Origin: Linanthus parryae
Lineage: Eukaryota > Streptophyta > Magnoliopsida > Ericales > Polemoniaceae
Length of the DNA: 64,000 nucleotides
Direction of reading: 5' to 3'
Assembly: GCA_023055425.1 (NCBI GenBank)
Contig: JALGPY010000003.1
Coordinates: 21,201,001-21,265,000, forward strand
Below the pieces are notes generated by a model. That model ran no database searches and was not told where the DNA came from. It was given only the letters and a program-made list of their open reading frames with translations. The position numbers were made by a program, and so were the translations under genes. Every line of letters starts with the position of its first letter. The stretch's first letter is position 1. This document shows, piece after piece, positions 36,168 through 47,286 of the stretch.

Positions 36168-36169
36168 TT

Positions 36170-37004
36170 TGTAGACACAGATTTTTAATAAAGCTTTGAT
36201 TTGTAGCTTTTTGGTTTAAAAATCTGCGCGACAAATGTATTTGTTTAAGTGAGTCCTAATTTCCTAAGTTTTACCCTATCTAATGGAACCCCTGATTAAT
36301 GAAACAAAAATAGACAAATACGCAAGAAAAATAAAATAAACTGAATCGACATTTTTATTGAATTTGTACGGGTTTGATACCCAAATTGATACAACTTGTT
36401 TGATATCGGAGATATATTTTGTTCTCCAGATGAAGAAAACGATTTACAGAGTGTATGAATAGGATAGAGAGAGAGAGGGATATTTTGGGGTTTTGGAACC
36501 CTTTACCAGTTTGACGCCATTGATCGTCTTGGAAGACTTGGCTCCGGTGTTTGGGTCCTCGCCTCCTGGAACTCCGACCTCGGCTTTCTCCGACGTAGGA
36601 GTCGAAGTTTGTAGCGTGTGGTGTGGGTGATATGCTTCTCGTCGTTATTTTCTTCTCTCTCTTTGTCTGTTTCTCTTCGTTCCAGTCCCTCCCCGATTGC
36701 TTGTGACGAATCCTCGTATATGTAGATGCTCCAGTCAATTGATTTGAGATCGTACGTGATCCCATGATATTTGGTGGATCTGGAGATAATATTTTATCTC
36801 CAGTGATTTGAAAATCTTATGAGATTGTTTTCTCTTCTGGTGCTTGACTTTCTGAGTGTCTGAGATCTTGACCATATAAGCATTTATCTCCTCAGTTTGA
36901 ATTTGCTTGGGGGTTACTCCCATTTTCGGCGCTCGAGAACTTTGAAAAGTTTTAGGCGCGTGTTTTGAAATTTTGGGTGGTCCGTCGAAATTTAAGTGCC
37001 AACA
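36170..37004 (-). repeat. LTR (5' LTR in element orientation), 835 bp
   Basis: Same sequence as 29733-30569 at about 99.6 percent. In element orientation the interior begins right after TGTCTACA with AATTGGCACGCCCATCC, where the primer-binding site should lie; I could not match it to a particular tRNA. Confidence 0.95.
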
Positions 37005-37013
37005 GCAGCTCTA

Positions 37014-37021
37014 GGTGGGGA
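37014..37021. repeat. Right 8-bp target site duplication of the hAT element
   Basis: GGTGGGGA, identical to 26137-26144. The host sequence resumes with TGGTTATGG, so the empty site can be read directly. Confidence 0.93.
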
Positions 37022-37817
37022 TGGTTATGGTGCGTTTTCTCCCTAACATCTTGCTCCATGGTGGCTAATTAATCCATTTTTGGGATATGTTAGTTACACT
37101 TAATAATATTTATAATTATAATGTGTTTTTTTTTTTGAGAAAAATTATAATATGTATTTTTAATAATTATTATTATATTTAAATTGTTATTTTCATTATA
37201 AAAATATTTCTCTATAATTGAACAAAATATTTACGAAAAAATATAGTTATGTTATTTGATTGTCAATTTGATATATATTGCTTTTGTGAAACTTAGCAAT
37301 TACAAACACAGTTAAAAAGATGTCACATGTATTGAATCATAAGTAGGCCGCCAGACCCAGTTAGGCCAGTAATCTTTCACAACCCCCACGAAAAGACCAA
37401 CGGGTAAATACCAAAACATATACATATATTTCTAGACCCAATTGCACCAGCACTATTTCCCCGAACCCCACGAAAAAGAGAAATTCCGGGTAAATATCTA
37501 TTTATACACGCACGGATCAATATTCAAATGGGAAAATGAGCAGAAAATTAAAATCCTCATTTATAGAATAGAAGCCTCGGTGACCATCCCTCTTCGACAT
37601 CCACTGTTGTTTTTAACAGTATCGGAGTACAAACCTTGAGCCGTTATTATCATCTCTTCGCTTTGCATACATTTATATACACAATCCCAACCGAGAGACA
37701 AAATAATTTCGTAATAAGCTACTTTTACGCTACTTACAAGTGTCCGACTTCCTTCCCTCTACTGCTTTCCACAGTGCCAAATGTACAACGACGATGCCAG
37801 AATCGGACGGCAACGAT
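37022..37817. other. Spacer between the hAT/LTR nest and the OSCA-like stop codon
   Basis: AT-rich, no gene seen. The part nearest 37818 must contain the OSCA-like 3' UTR, but I could not settle a polyadenylation signal. Confidence 0.5.
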
Positions 37818-40800
37818 CTAAAGTTGTTGATACTCCTGCACCTCGGGAAGAGACGATGGTGAAGCGTTGCTGCCCATTTTACTGGGCACAGGCGTGTTTC
37901 TGCGCGACTGTCGCTTCGTGGGTACGATCACACTTTCCTGCTCCCACTTCCCGTTATATTCTACATCTTCATCGTCGTCGTCTTCGCTCTTGAAAACTGG
38001 GTGGATATAAGCATTCTGAAGGTATCCTTTCAGGTTGAGGTTTGGCTCCTTGGCGCGTTCCAGAGTATCTTTCATCATCGCTTCCTGAAATTCACCACAA
38101 AATAAATGGAAATCAGAAATTGAGAATTCCACAATAGAGGGATGAGATATTACATTAGAATTGAGAATTTCTACAGACCTGCAGCGGATATCTGATGAAG
38201 GCAGGCTCGTAACGGCCTTTGCAGAACAAATGGAATGATATCGTCAGCACTGGGAGAGCTACCAGAACTGGTGTCGACTGAGCAGATTTTTTTGTACTTA
38301 TTAATCCCATTAGGAGAAGCTGTGAGATAACCAGTGCAGTTATGACACGGCCGTGGACATCAGGCCAAAATGCTGCGGCGCTTTCATACTCTTGGTTATA
38401 CACATTGATGATCTGCAGTATGATGACATTTAGTTATCAGACTGATTCAGAACAAATGGAATGATACCCTGAACTCATAAAACGTTTTCATACTAGATTC
38501 AAATGGAACCGCAAGGGGTAATGTTAATGTTGTTATAACAAATATAAGAGGACTGAATAAGAATACTTTTATGTAAATAAAAACATGACAAGCCCAGAGC
38601 TCAGAAGTGCGATAACTTTCCCCTAACAGCACACATTGGATGCCAAAGTGGACATATTTCCTATATGTTGCCAATGAAGGAAATCAAAGTTTTGTCCTGG
38701 TAGAGATGGAGGACATATCAAAGATAGTTAACAAGAAATGTCCCATCCTGTCAGTTTGTGCCATCACCACCATATCTCAAATGTTCAAAAAATCAGGTTA
38801 TGTGGCTCATCAAAGAAATAGAGAAAAATACATTCAGGGGTCGCACGCCTGGTTAGGTTAGAACATTGGAGGAAGCGTGCAAATGATGCAGCACATCAAA
38901 ATACAAAGAGCTGGTTCTTTAGTTAACCAGTACGCAGAGTTATCTGATTTATTAATTCTGAAATTAAAGGACATTATATAATATAACGAGAGTTTGTACC
39001 TGATGCCGGAAAACAAGAAATGCCAGGCCAAAGAAGACCAATATGAATGGAAGCAGGAGCGGCGTTATTGGTGCATACACAAGACCAAGTAGGAAATAGA
39101 GTTGTATTTGAGGTTCACCAGTGTTGAAACCCAAACTTCCAGGATCCATTGCTGCCTCCCTGTCTTTTTCAGTCTTCACCAAGAAGAAATTCTTCAAATG
39201 ATAGAATATCAGTGGTTTCAACCTTAAAATCTCCCCAGCAATACCAGCCCATCCATCAACCATTACGTAGGTTATAAAGAAAGTTGCTTTCATTGGAATG
39301 GCGACACCAATGCTTGTAACAATTCTGCAACAATTATAAAGCATCATAAATATCTACAAGATACACAAACAGCATAACAAAGTTTAAATATTACTTTACA
39401 ACCAGTGTGTAGAAGTTGAAGCCAAGCATATACCATTTGAACAATACACAGTGAGAAGCCACCCAATATCCAGGCAAAGAATATATCAATGTTACAGATA
39501 CTAGTAGAGATATTTAACGGCATAAAGCAACATGCCAACTTTATAGAAGAGATGAACTAGCGCAAAGAATGGAGTCCATATGACATGAAGTTTAATCAAA
39601 TCGCAAGATTCACAATTATTTAAATTGCTGCAAACGGGATGCACTTCTTTAAATCACTGCCAAAATATGTTAATACGTCCAAGAGTTAGTTATGCTGCAA
39701 ATGGCCCTCCCTCCTTCCCTTCCAGTGATGTGGAATTTACTCACTAATGACACGGTGTTAGATTTACTCACTAGAAAAGAGGAGCAAAAAATCAAAGCAT
39801 AGGTTGCAGGAGATACGTTTCAGCTAAATATTCTTAGCAGTCATATCAAGGAGTTGAACAACATAAAGAAGGTAGACGAACTTACTCATTTGCGGACTGA
39901 GTTAAGAACTTGTTCAGCTGCTGCATTGCGCTTCCCACAACTATGCTCGCAAGAAATACATTCACTAGGTTGAAGAGGTAATATCTAGATGCAGATCTTC
40001 TCTCTAAAGAAGATATACTTGTAAAGCCTTCAAATTTAGACATGATCATCAGTATCGTTGGGAGTAAGATGAGAAAAATCTTCAGAGCAATCCCAGGCAG
40101 GAAACCCTGGATGAATGACTTGATGAAGTCCCTGCAAATGTGGACAAACATCATTCTTAGCCAAGAATGCCACTGAAAATTACGATAAGAAACCAACAGT
40201 ACATCAATCATTGTATGAAGCTATTAGGACTAGAGAAAGACCCAAACATAGGTGTCAAAACAGAGAAACGCGCAAGAAGTCTGGTGCGTTGCTATAAAAA
40301 GCCTAATGTTAGTTACATGCTGAATGGTACACCGATAGACGAGATGTCAGCCAAAAAAATCACAAAAAACTTGTTGTGCTGTGAGTGACAGTTGCCTTCA
40401 GTGTCAAACATTGAACACCATCACAGCAAACTAGCTAAAATGGCTAAATAACACCTCATGAATATTAAGGGAATATCTAAATAGGATATAAATGGGAGAG
40501 GGCTTACTTTTCTATGATGACCTTCAAAAATGGTACTGCTTTTTCAATTCCCTCAATGTTTGCCAAGGTTTGTACAAAACCAACTGGGATTATGAAGAAA
40601 AATGTGAGGAAAAAGAAGGCAACGGCTATTACGAGCTTCCTGACTGTCAATGAAACATAAGGAATCGCCAAATTCTTCCAGTACACATCACGTGGCTCCG
40701 GAGCCCACTCTGTCAACCATAAAGTAGGGTCTCTGGTTTGTTGGGTTTGTGCACAAACAGCAGCCCCCCACCGAGTTCTGAAGGAGACAAATGCTGCTGG

Positions 40801-43800
40801 CATGATGGAGCTTGGACTGCTTGTAACATTTTCTCGCTCTGCCGCAATCTGAATACAATATATACAACTCATTATAATGAAGTTCGGCAATGACCCAAAT
40901 CCAAACACTCAGAGAGATGAAACAAATAAATTATTTATATGATCCTTAAATCATCATTTTTATGGACATCTTTTTTGGATTCTAGAATAACCAGAAATGT
41001 CAAACAAATTCAGTTTGTTTTGAACCTCTCATGAATTCAGTTAAACTTCTTCAGCATGTGAAATATCTCTTGTAGAGAAATTATGACACTCTATAGTCTA
41101 TACAGCTTATTATCTTCATCTCACGAGGCTCGGTGAAAATTATGACACATTCGACATGGTGGGGAGACTATTTGGGCACGTCAAGGCCACAATTTTTTAC
41201 CTTAAACAAACAAAGAAATTAAATCTAGAGTCTATAGAGGCTATTTCAGCTAACCATGCCTAATTGTACGGCCGGGATCACTCAAGTGTATGATCGCACA
41301 TGTATAAATATGAACACCACTGTAAATATATATCAAACAATTTACAGATATTTTTTTCTAGAGAAGAGCGACACTTCATATAAGTAGTGTGAGATAAGAT
41401 CATTGAGCTTGTAAAGCAAACAAATCTTACACACAGCAATAAAATTATATTTCAGTTACCATGTGGAAGAATTCAACACGTGCCATTACCTCTTTTGACA
41501 ATCTCTCGATTTCAGAAGTCTGAAATTCAATTGCATCTACTTTGTTCCCACAGAGGCCAAGCCAACCGGTCTGGCGATTTGAAACAAGCAAAAGGAAGGA
41601 TGACATTAGTATCCCGAAAGAATAAGCACAGTTCTTATGAGATCAAGTGTCAGGCAGCAAAAAAAATTATATGACACATAATAAGGCTTACCTTCATGAA
41701 AGGACGTTGTGATTGATTTCTTGTGTACTTCAACTGGTAGTAGTCGAGCCAGTTTTGCTTTTTTTTCTTCTCCTCAACCAATTTTGCAAGTTTGTTTGCA
41801 TTGTAGACAGACTGCATAAATATGATAGGTTAGATCGAAGCTAAACTGGTTGAATAAGTGACCAGCTCAGTAATCAACACCGTTATAAAGGGAAAGAGAA
41901 TTGGAAAATTAAAATTCTCTACAGCAAGGTGTATGCAATACGCTGATGTCTTTTCCTGCCTACGTAAACCTCAATTGTAATTTTCTGCCAACCATCCGTA
42001 TTTTTTTCTAGCACTGACCAATTTTATATGAAAAAATGTCCCATTTTAAACCAGAAACCAGATACGATGTGGCTTTTACATGAAAGAGATCCCATCTGAA
42101 ACCAAATCAGTTTGGCATAACCCGAAACTGAAGATAAAGTGCACTTCTTGTTCCACTCAGCGTTAAATTTCAATGATACCCGCGCAGCTTCTCTAAATAG
42201 CTATTTCTTCCATATGTTCTTAAATTTGATTTATTTAACATTAAAAATAGAAACAAAAGGGAGGGGGGGGGGGGTCCAAGTATCATGTAATCTCCATGAT
42301 CGTCCCAGTAAGACAACCATCTTCAGAGAAAGCATGAACTTCACTCAACCATAACTGAACATCTTTTACACAATAACACCTTTGGAGATGTTATGACCAC
42401 CTAAAACCGTATCTTCCTCCCTCCCTCTCCCAACCGAAATAGAGATGTACTGTAATTAGTGGTTTCCTTAAAAGTCCCAAAGCTCATGCCACTAATCATG
42501 CATAACTGAACATCTTTTACATGATAACACCTTTGGAAATGGAATGACCACTTAAAACGGTATCATCCTCCCTCCTCCCCCACTGAGTAGAGCATGTACA
42601 ATAATTAGTGGTATTCTAGGAAGTCCCGAAATGTCCATTACTACAATTGTACTACCTGAATCTATACATCTTCATTTAGGTATTCATGCAAGTTATTTCA
42701 AACCTGGTGAGTAAGATAGTGATCTGGATGGTTGACGAGGAAGAAATGCTCCACAAGTTCACTAACTGATTCATCAGCATCTGGTGGAATATTCCGAACA
42801 AGAACCTGTGAGCAATTAGTCATAGATGAAGTTTAGATGTAGCAGAAGGTAAATTTTCCTGAGTGCGAGGAACTTAGTAGACAAGCGTGGCACAATAAAC
42901 ATTTCAAACATGCACTATAACATTCAAAGTTGAGAAGGACTTCGTCCATACAAGCCCGAGAGGACAAAAGGTCTCAGAGTTAACATTTTCCTACTAACAT
43001 AACTACACAGATTTAAAAATTTAAAAGTGATATCGGAAGAGGTGTTTCCGAAATCATTCACTTAAGCTAGTCTCAAATTTAAAAATTTATACCATATGCA
43101 GCAGAAATTTAGAAAGTTAATGAAAGTAGAAAAATGCAAGGGTGACGTGCCAGTTTTCCATCAAATTAAGATGTTTCGGGTTCCTAGGACACAGAAACAG
43201 GCACCATTGTAAATTTATGATGTTCTTCTCTGACCACTTCAAATATGGTAAGAGTGACAAGGTGTGACATTAAGTTCTTTCTTAGTTTTTTCATTTTTGT
43301 TTTGCTGAACCCAAATGTGCCCCCGTCTATACCTTGCATTTTCAAATAGCCTGAAACTCATGTGGTTTGTTTATCAAACTGAAAGAATTCCAAATAAAGT
43401 ATATTGATCCTATCATTAGATTATACTTTTCATGTGAAATGGAATTTAAATTATACCAAGAGAATTATACAGTAATTAATTATTTATATAATATTTTCCA
43501 GTGGTCAATTTGAACAGGAGAGGATAAACCATACTGTGAATTGATCAGGACGGCGTCTTTCCGATGCAACAAAATGCAGCCGCATTGATGAGATTTTTTC
43601 ATACTCTTTCCGCAAGATATAGCATGTCCAGAAAGTGAAGACATAAGCCATCACTATGTGTGCCCAAAATCTGCAATCCAAACCCACAAATATCATCATC
43701 AGAGTCACACTGTTGTTTGGTAAGTATAACTCATATATGCTTCTTAAGCAGGAGCGAAACTAGTTTTTGTATTTTCTTACCTAGCAGACAACTTTATGCA

Positions 43801-44768
43801 GAGTACCTTAAGTGTTTTGTATGTTGTACAATAAAATATTAATTGTAAGTTTATAAATTGCGAACAATTTGCTTTTCCACAAAAAGCTTGTAGAAGAGTT
43901 ACACCAAACACCAAATCCCTCCAACAGCGGTCTTCAACAATTTTTGTCATATTTATCAAAACTATTTTTCAAAAATTCAGAGCAATATGTTGTTATTCCA
44001 ATGGAAACTATTCGCATTATCACAACGATAAATTAGCGTCATCTCATACTTCAGCTGTCATATCCATATATAAATTATGTATCTAGAACAGAACTGATAC
44101 AATTTGCTTACCTGGGTGACGCAGGAGGAACGTTTGATACAGAGAGCTTATCAATCCCACTGAAAGTTGGATCGTCAGGTGGTTTATTTGTATAGTTGAT
44201 TGGCACCAGTATAATCCATGCAGCCAATGTTATGGGTCCAAAGATTTTGAGTCTGTAAAACTCAACAACGTTCAGAAGATATGCCAAAGGACTAAAGAAC
44301 TTGAAAGAAGACAACTGTTCAGAATAACAGACTTCGAGACTTTTCATCTTTGTTTCAGTAAACTACTAACATTAGAAACCATAATTGTTACAAGGCTGTG
44401 ATAACAACCCACTGGAAGATACTAGCAAGTTGTTTTGAGAATAAAGTAGCATACCCTAGCAAGTAGATACGGAGATAAACAGCCGAGTCCAATCCGGCGT
44501 GTTCAATAAGCTCAGGTTCTGGCATTTTCAATGCCTCCGGCATCCAATTCAGAAACCTCAAATACGACTTGAAGTCCAGATTAACAACCTTTCTGACAAA
44601 TGCCCCGCCACTTGATGGGCTGTTTCTCAAACCTTTAAGGTACCATTTCGGAAAATACACCCTATCATTGAAAGGCTGAAGCCGTAGAACGGCAAATGCC
44701 ACGAAGAAGATAAATGCTCCGAGGATATTGATAGCTGCTGCTAACGCAGTATCTGCAAGTGTAGCCAT
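37818..44768 (-). CDS. OSCA1-like: OSCA/CSC1-like hyperosmolality-gated calcium-permeable channel (DUF221, ERD4-related), 11 coding exons
   Basis: Predicted membrane cation channel of the OSCA/TMEM63 family, 768 residues, the usual length for plant clade 1. Coding exons in transcript order: 44768-44455, 44252-44112, 43670-43535, 42805-42704, 41811-41692, 41570-41490, 40848-40508, 40131-39886, 39324-39000, 38412-38179, 38084-37818; all borders are GT-AG and phases agree. The N-terminal RSN1-type region (about 1-170) has three hydrophobic helices. The cytosolic PHM7-type domain (about 197-360) begins with VLVRNIPPD and holds the LVNHPDHY motif. The seven-helix RSN1_7TM pore region (about 365-640) includes LLPTILMIMSKFEG and TYVMVDGWAGIAGE. 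The tail is acidic, then basic (SEDDDDEDVEY). Its start is the first ATG after a leader-intron acceptor. No break was seen. Closest clade member cannot be fixed by eye. Confidence 0.95.
42350..42650. repeat. Tandem duplication (151-bp offset) in OSCA-like intron 4
   Basis: CATAACTGAACATCTTTTAC recurs 151 bp apart (42350 and 42501), followed in both copies by TAACACCTTTGGA, a CT-rich stretch and AATTAGTGGT. Copies are diverged by scattered substitutions. A 12-base G run lies just upstream (42263-42274). Confidence 0.85.
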
Positions 44769-45003
44769 GTACCCCTTCTAAAAGAGAAAAACAACCTTCC
44801 TGTGAAACAGCAATCATGAAACAAAGCCAATGTTAACAAATTTCTTTCATAGCGTGACCTAAACAGTAACGAAGTAAGTAAGACATCATTGAGAATTCAG
44901 TTAACTTCGGAAATTAAGTTATCATCTATCAGTAAGTAAGACATCATTCAGAATTCAAAAAATCACGATTTCTGTATCATATCCAACATCTCCACACGGC
45001 ATA

Positions 45004-45321
45004 TAGAAACTGAATTAGAGTAGCTCTCTCCAAATTTTGACCTAACCAAAGAAAGATTCATTACTGTACTAAATAGAGTAACATTTTAGCTCCTACTATG
45101 TCCAATATGTCAATAATTACAGTAAATCGCCGAGAAGATGAACTATCAAACACTAAACAAAATAGAAACTGAATTAGAGTAGCTCTCTCCAAATTTTGAC
45201 CTAACCAAAGAGAAGTTCAGTACTGTACTAAATAGAGTAACATTTTAGCTCCTACTATGTCGAATATGGCAATAATTACAGTAAATCAACGAGAAGATAA
45301 ACTATCATACGCTAAACGCTA
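45004..45321. repeat. Tandem duplication (159-bp unit) in the OSCA-like leader intron
   Basis: Two adjacent copies, 45004-45162 and 45163-45321, both begin TAGAAACTGAATTAGAGT and contain AACATTTTAGCTCCTACT. They differ at a handful of positions. They lie wholly inside the predicted leader intron, where intronic enhancers are often found in plants. Confidence 0.9.
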
Positions 45322-45567
45322 AACAAAGAGCACAGATTCTTCACGAATCAAAACAGATGAAATATTCGCAAGGCCGAAGTAAGATTCGCGAGCTCTTTCA
45401 CCTCTCAGGCCTCACGAAGAACTCCGTATTCACCAGAAAAACGCCAAAAAAATTAATTACTAAAATCGAACTAGATTCGCTCAATTTCGCACTAAAATCG
45501 CTGAAAATCGGAACACAAATTCAAACAAAACCGAAGAAACACAAAAAAAAAAGGCGAGAGATCGTAC

Positions 45568-45720
45568 TGAGCAAGCCTGGAATCGGAAGCTTCAGAGAGG
45601 CGATTAGGCCAATTCAGAGATCACAGAAGCAGTTTAGAGAGAAGATGGAGTTGCAGATCTGAGAGTTGCTTCGTCTCTCAACAACGGGAAAACAAAGAAC
45701 ATTCCCGAGCTAGAGCTCTA
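45568..45720 (-). other. 5' UTR exon of the OSCA-like gene (inferred)
   Basis: A minus-strand donor (TTGCTCA/GTACGATC) at 45567 and an acceptor (CTCTTTTAG) at 44778-44780, nine bases before the ATG, predict a 790-bp leader intron (44778-45567). The upstream exon boundary is unknown. Confidence 0.5.
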
Positions 45721-45939
45721 GGTTAAGTGAAATCCACGCCACAGCGAGCTAGCTTTTGCTTGCTTTGCGCTTTTGTTCTGATCATCACTTTGCGGACTGT
45801 CAATTTTTGCCCTCTTTTGGAAGCTAATGATGAACAAGACGACGATAGCTTTTCTCAGAGAGAAGGTCCGTTGAAAGAAGAATAAAAAAGAAATATCTGG
45901 GGGAAAGTTTCGGATGTGAAGCGACCTACTATTAAAGTA

Positions 45940-46196
45940 CCACTCTGTCCCAGCTCTTTCTTCCCAATTTGACTTTTGTCATTATTCATTGAGTCACTTT
46001 GACCCGGTGATTTGAATAGCAAACAGATGTAATTTTTTGATAATTTTTTCATAGTGTTGTAGAGTAAAAGGTGCTCTATAATATGGTGAAAAATTATCAA
46101 AAAATCGTATCATTTTACTATCCAAATCAGCCGGTCAAAGTGACTCAGATACGAGTCAAAAAAGTCAGATGAGAAGAAAGAGCTGGGACGGAGTGG
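45940..46196. mobile_element. Stowaway-like MITE, copy E
   Basis: 257-bp palindrome, the best preserved copy: left CCACTCTGTCCCAGCTCTTT, right arm its near-perfect inverse ending GGGACGGAGTGG, flanked by TA (45938-45939, 46197-46198). It lies just upstream of the OSCA-like gene. Confidence 0.9.
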
Positions 46197-46805
46197 TAGT
46201 GGTGAAGCCGTTTCGGTTTTCTCTATAGCAATTGATGTTTGATTAGCGCGTCTAACCGTGTTTAAGTTTCAGAGCGTAATGGTAAATGAATGGGGTTAGG
46301 TGTCGGCGACATGACACGTGAGCTCTAACGGCTACTTTTTGCGGGATTTGATGAGGGGGGCGGTTGTGTGTGAGGGTCATCCCCACGCGCGCGGATTTGA
46401 GGTGTGGGACGTGCATAGAATGGATTTGTTGGTGTAGTTGGTGGGTACTTAATTTCTTGCTCTTTTGCGCCTGCTGACATGGATTTTGTGTGTGTTTTAG
46501 GAGCTTATTGGAAAACACAATTGAGAACTTTTATTATGAGAGAACAACATTGTGAATTTATATAACAATAGGCCATGGAGAATAAGTTATCCTCAAATGT
46601 GACATGAAAAATAGTTTATCCTGATCATGTCCTAAAAAACTAACTTTAAAAAAAGTTAAAATAATTCTCCTTTTACGAGATTGTGCTCTCGGGTACGGAG
46701 TATTCACTAGTCGTTAACAATGAAGAGCAACATTCATCAATATGATATGATGTTGTTGTTGTAGTACATTGTGAATTGTGTGATTGACGTTTACTAATAT
46801 AAGAT

Positions 46806-46816
46806 TAGTAAACGTT
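46806..46816. repeat. Left target site duplication of the LINE
   Basis: TAGTAAACGTT, 10 of 11 identical with 53654-53664. It forms the right arm of a perfect 12-bp inverted repeat with 5-bp loop (46787-46815: ACGTTTACTAAT / ATTAGTAAACGT). Confidence 0.75.
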
Positions 46817-47286
46817 AGGGAAAAAGCTTTGCTCTCTCTCTCTAGGATTGAGGAGCCTCCGCTTGCTCTCAGAGCCACCTCTTCGTCTTCTGCATTTTGA
46901 TCTTGAAAAATTGGTTTTTGCAATCCTGTCATGTCTTTCATTACATGCATTACTTGCATTAACATTAGAATTTCATTTGTTTAATCATCTTCTCACACCA
47001 CTAACTTGTGATCATCATCATTTCGGTGCATTGAGACCTGCACTTTCTCTACTCCCTTACTCCTTCCTCAATTCTCATCATTTCTGCTCCATGCATTGGT
47101 CTAATTCTTGATGCATATCTGTTCTTAGTTTTTTATTGAGATCTTTAGTGATTTTCTGCAGATTTCCATTCACCCTATAGGTTTATATGTAACATCTACG
47201 AAATCATTTAGCTTCTTCCCTTTGTTTTAAATTGTCTTATGTTGAGTGTTTCTTGGCAATTGTCTGTGTTTCTCTCCTTCTCCACC

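Larger units (their letters stand above)
29733..37004 (-). mobile_element. Non-autonomous Ty3/gypsy-type LTR retrotransposon (gag only), young insertion
   Basis: Two LTRs (29733-30569 and 36170-37004), TG...CA ended (TGTAGACAC ... TGCCAACA), flank a 5.6-kb interior. A perfect 5-bp duplication, GCAGC, borders the element (29728-29732 and 37005-37009). The gag is on the minus strand, so 36170-37004 is the 5' LTR. A minus-strand polypurine tract (GAGGGGGTT) sits against the other LTR. No reverse transcriptase, integrase or protease motif was found between gag and the 3' LTR; that 3.8 kb holds two tandem-repeat arrays. Probably mobilised in trans by a relative. Confidence 0.95.
26145..37013 (-). 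mobile_element. hAT-superfamily DNA transposon, split by a nested LTR retrotransposon
   Basis: Terminal inverted repeats match at 17 of 20 bases: left TAGGGGTGCGATTTCGGTTC (26145-26164), and the right end reads inward TAGAGCTGCGATTTTGGTTC once the inserted LTR element and one copy of its duplication are set aside. The element is flanked by a perfect 8-bp duplication, GGTGGGGA, at 26137-26144 and 37014-37021, the hAT hallmark. Without the insert it is about 3.6 kb. Subterminal regions (26157-26345 and 29518-29720) are dense in CCGGTTCGGTT-type repeats in both orientations. It encodes a broken transposase on the minus strand. Confidence 0.95.
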
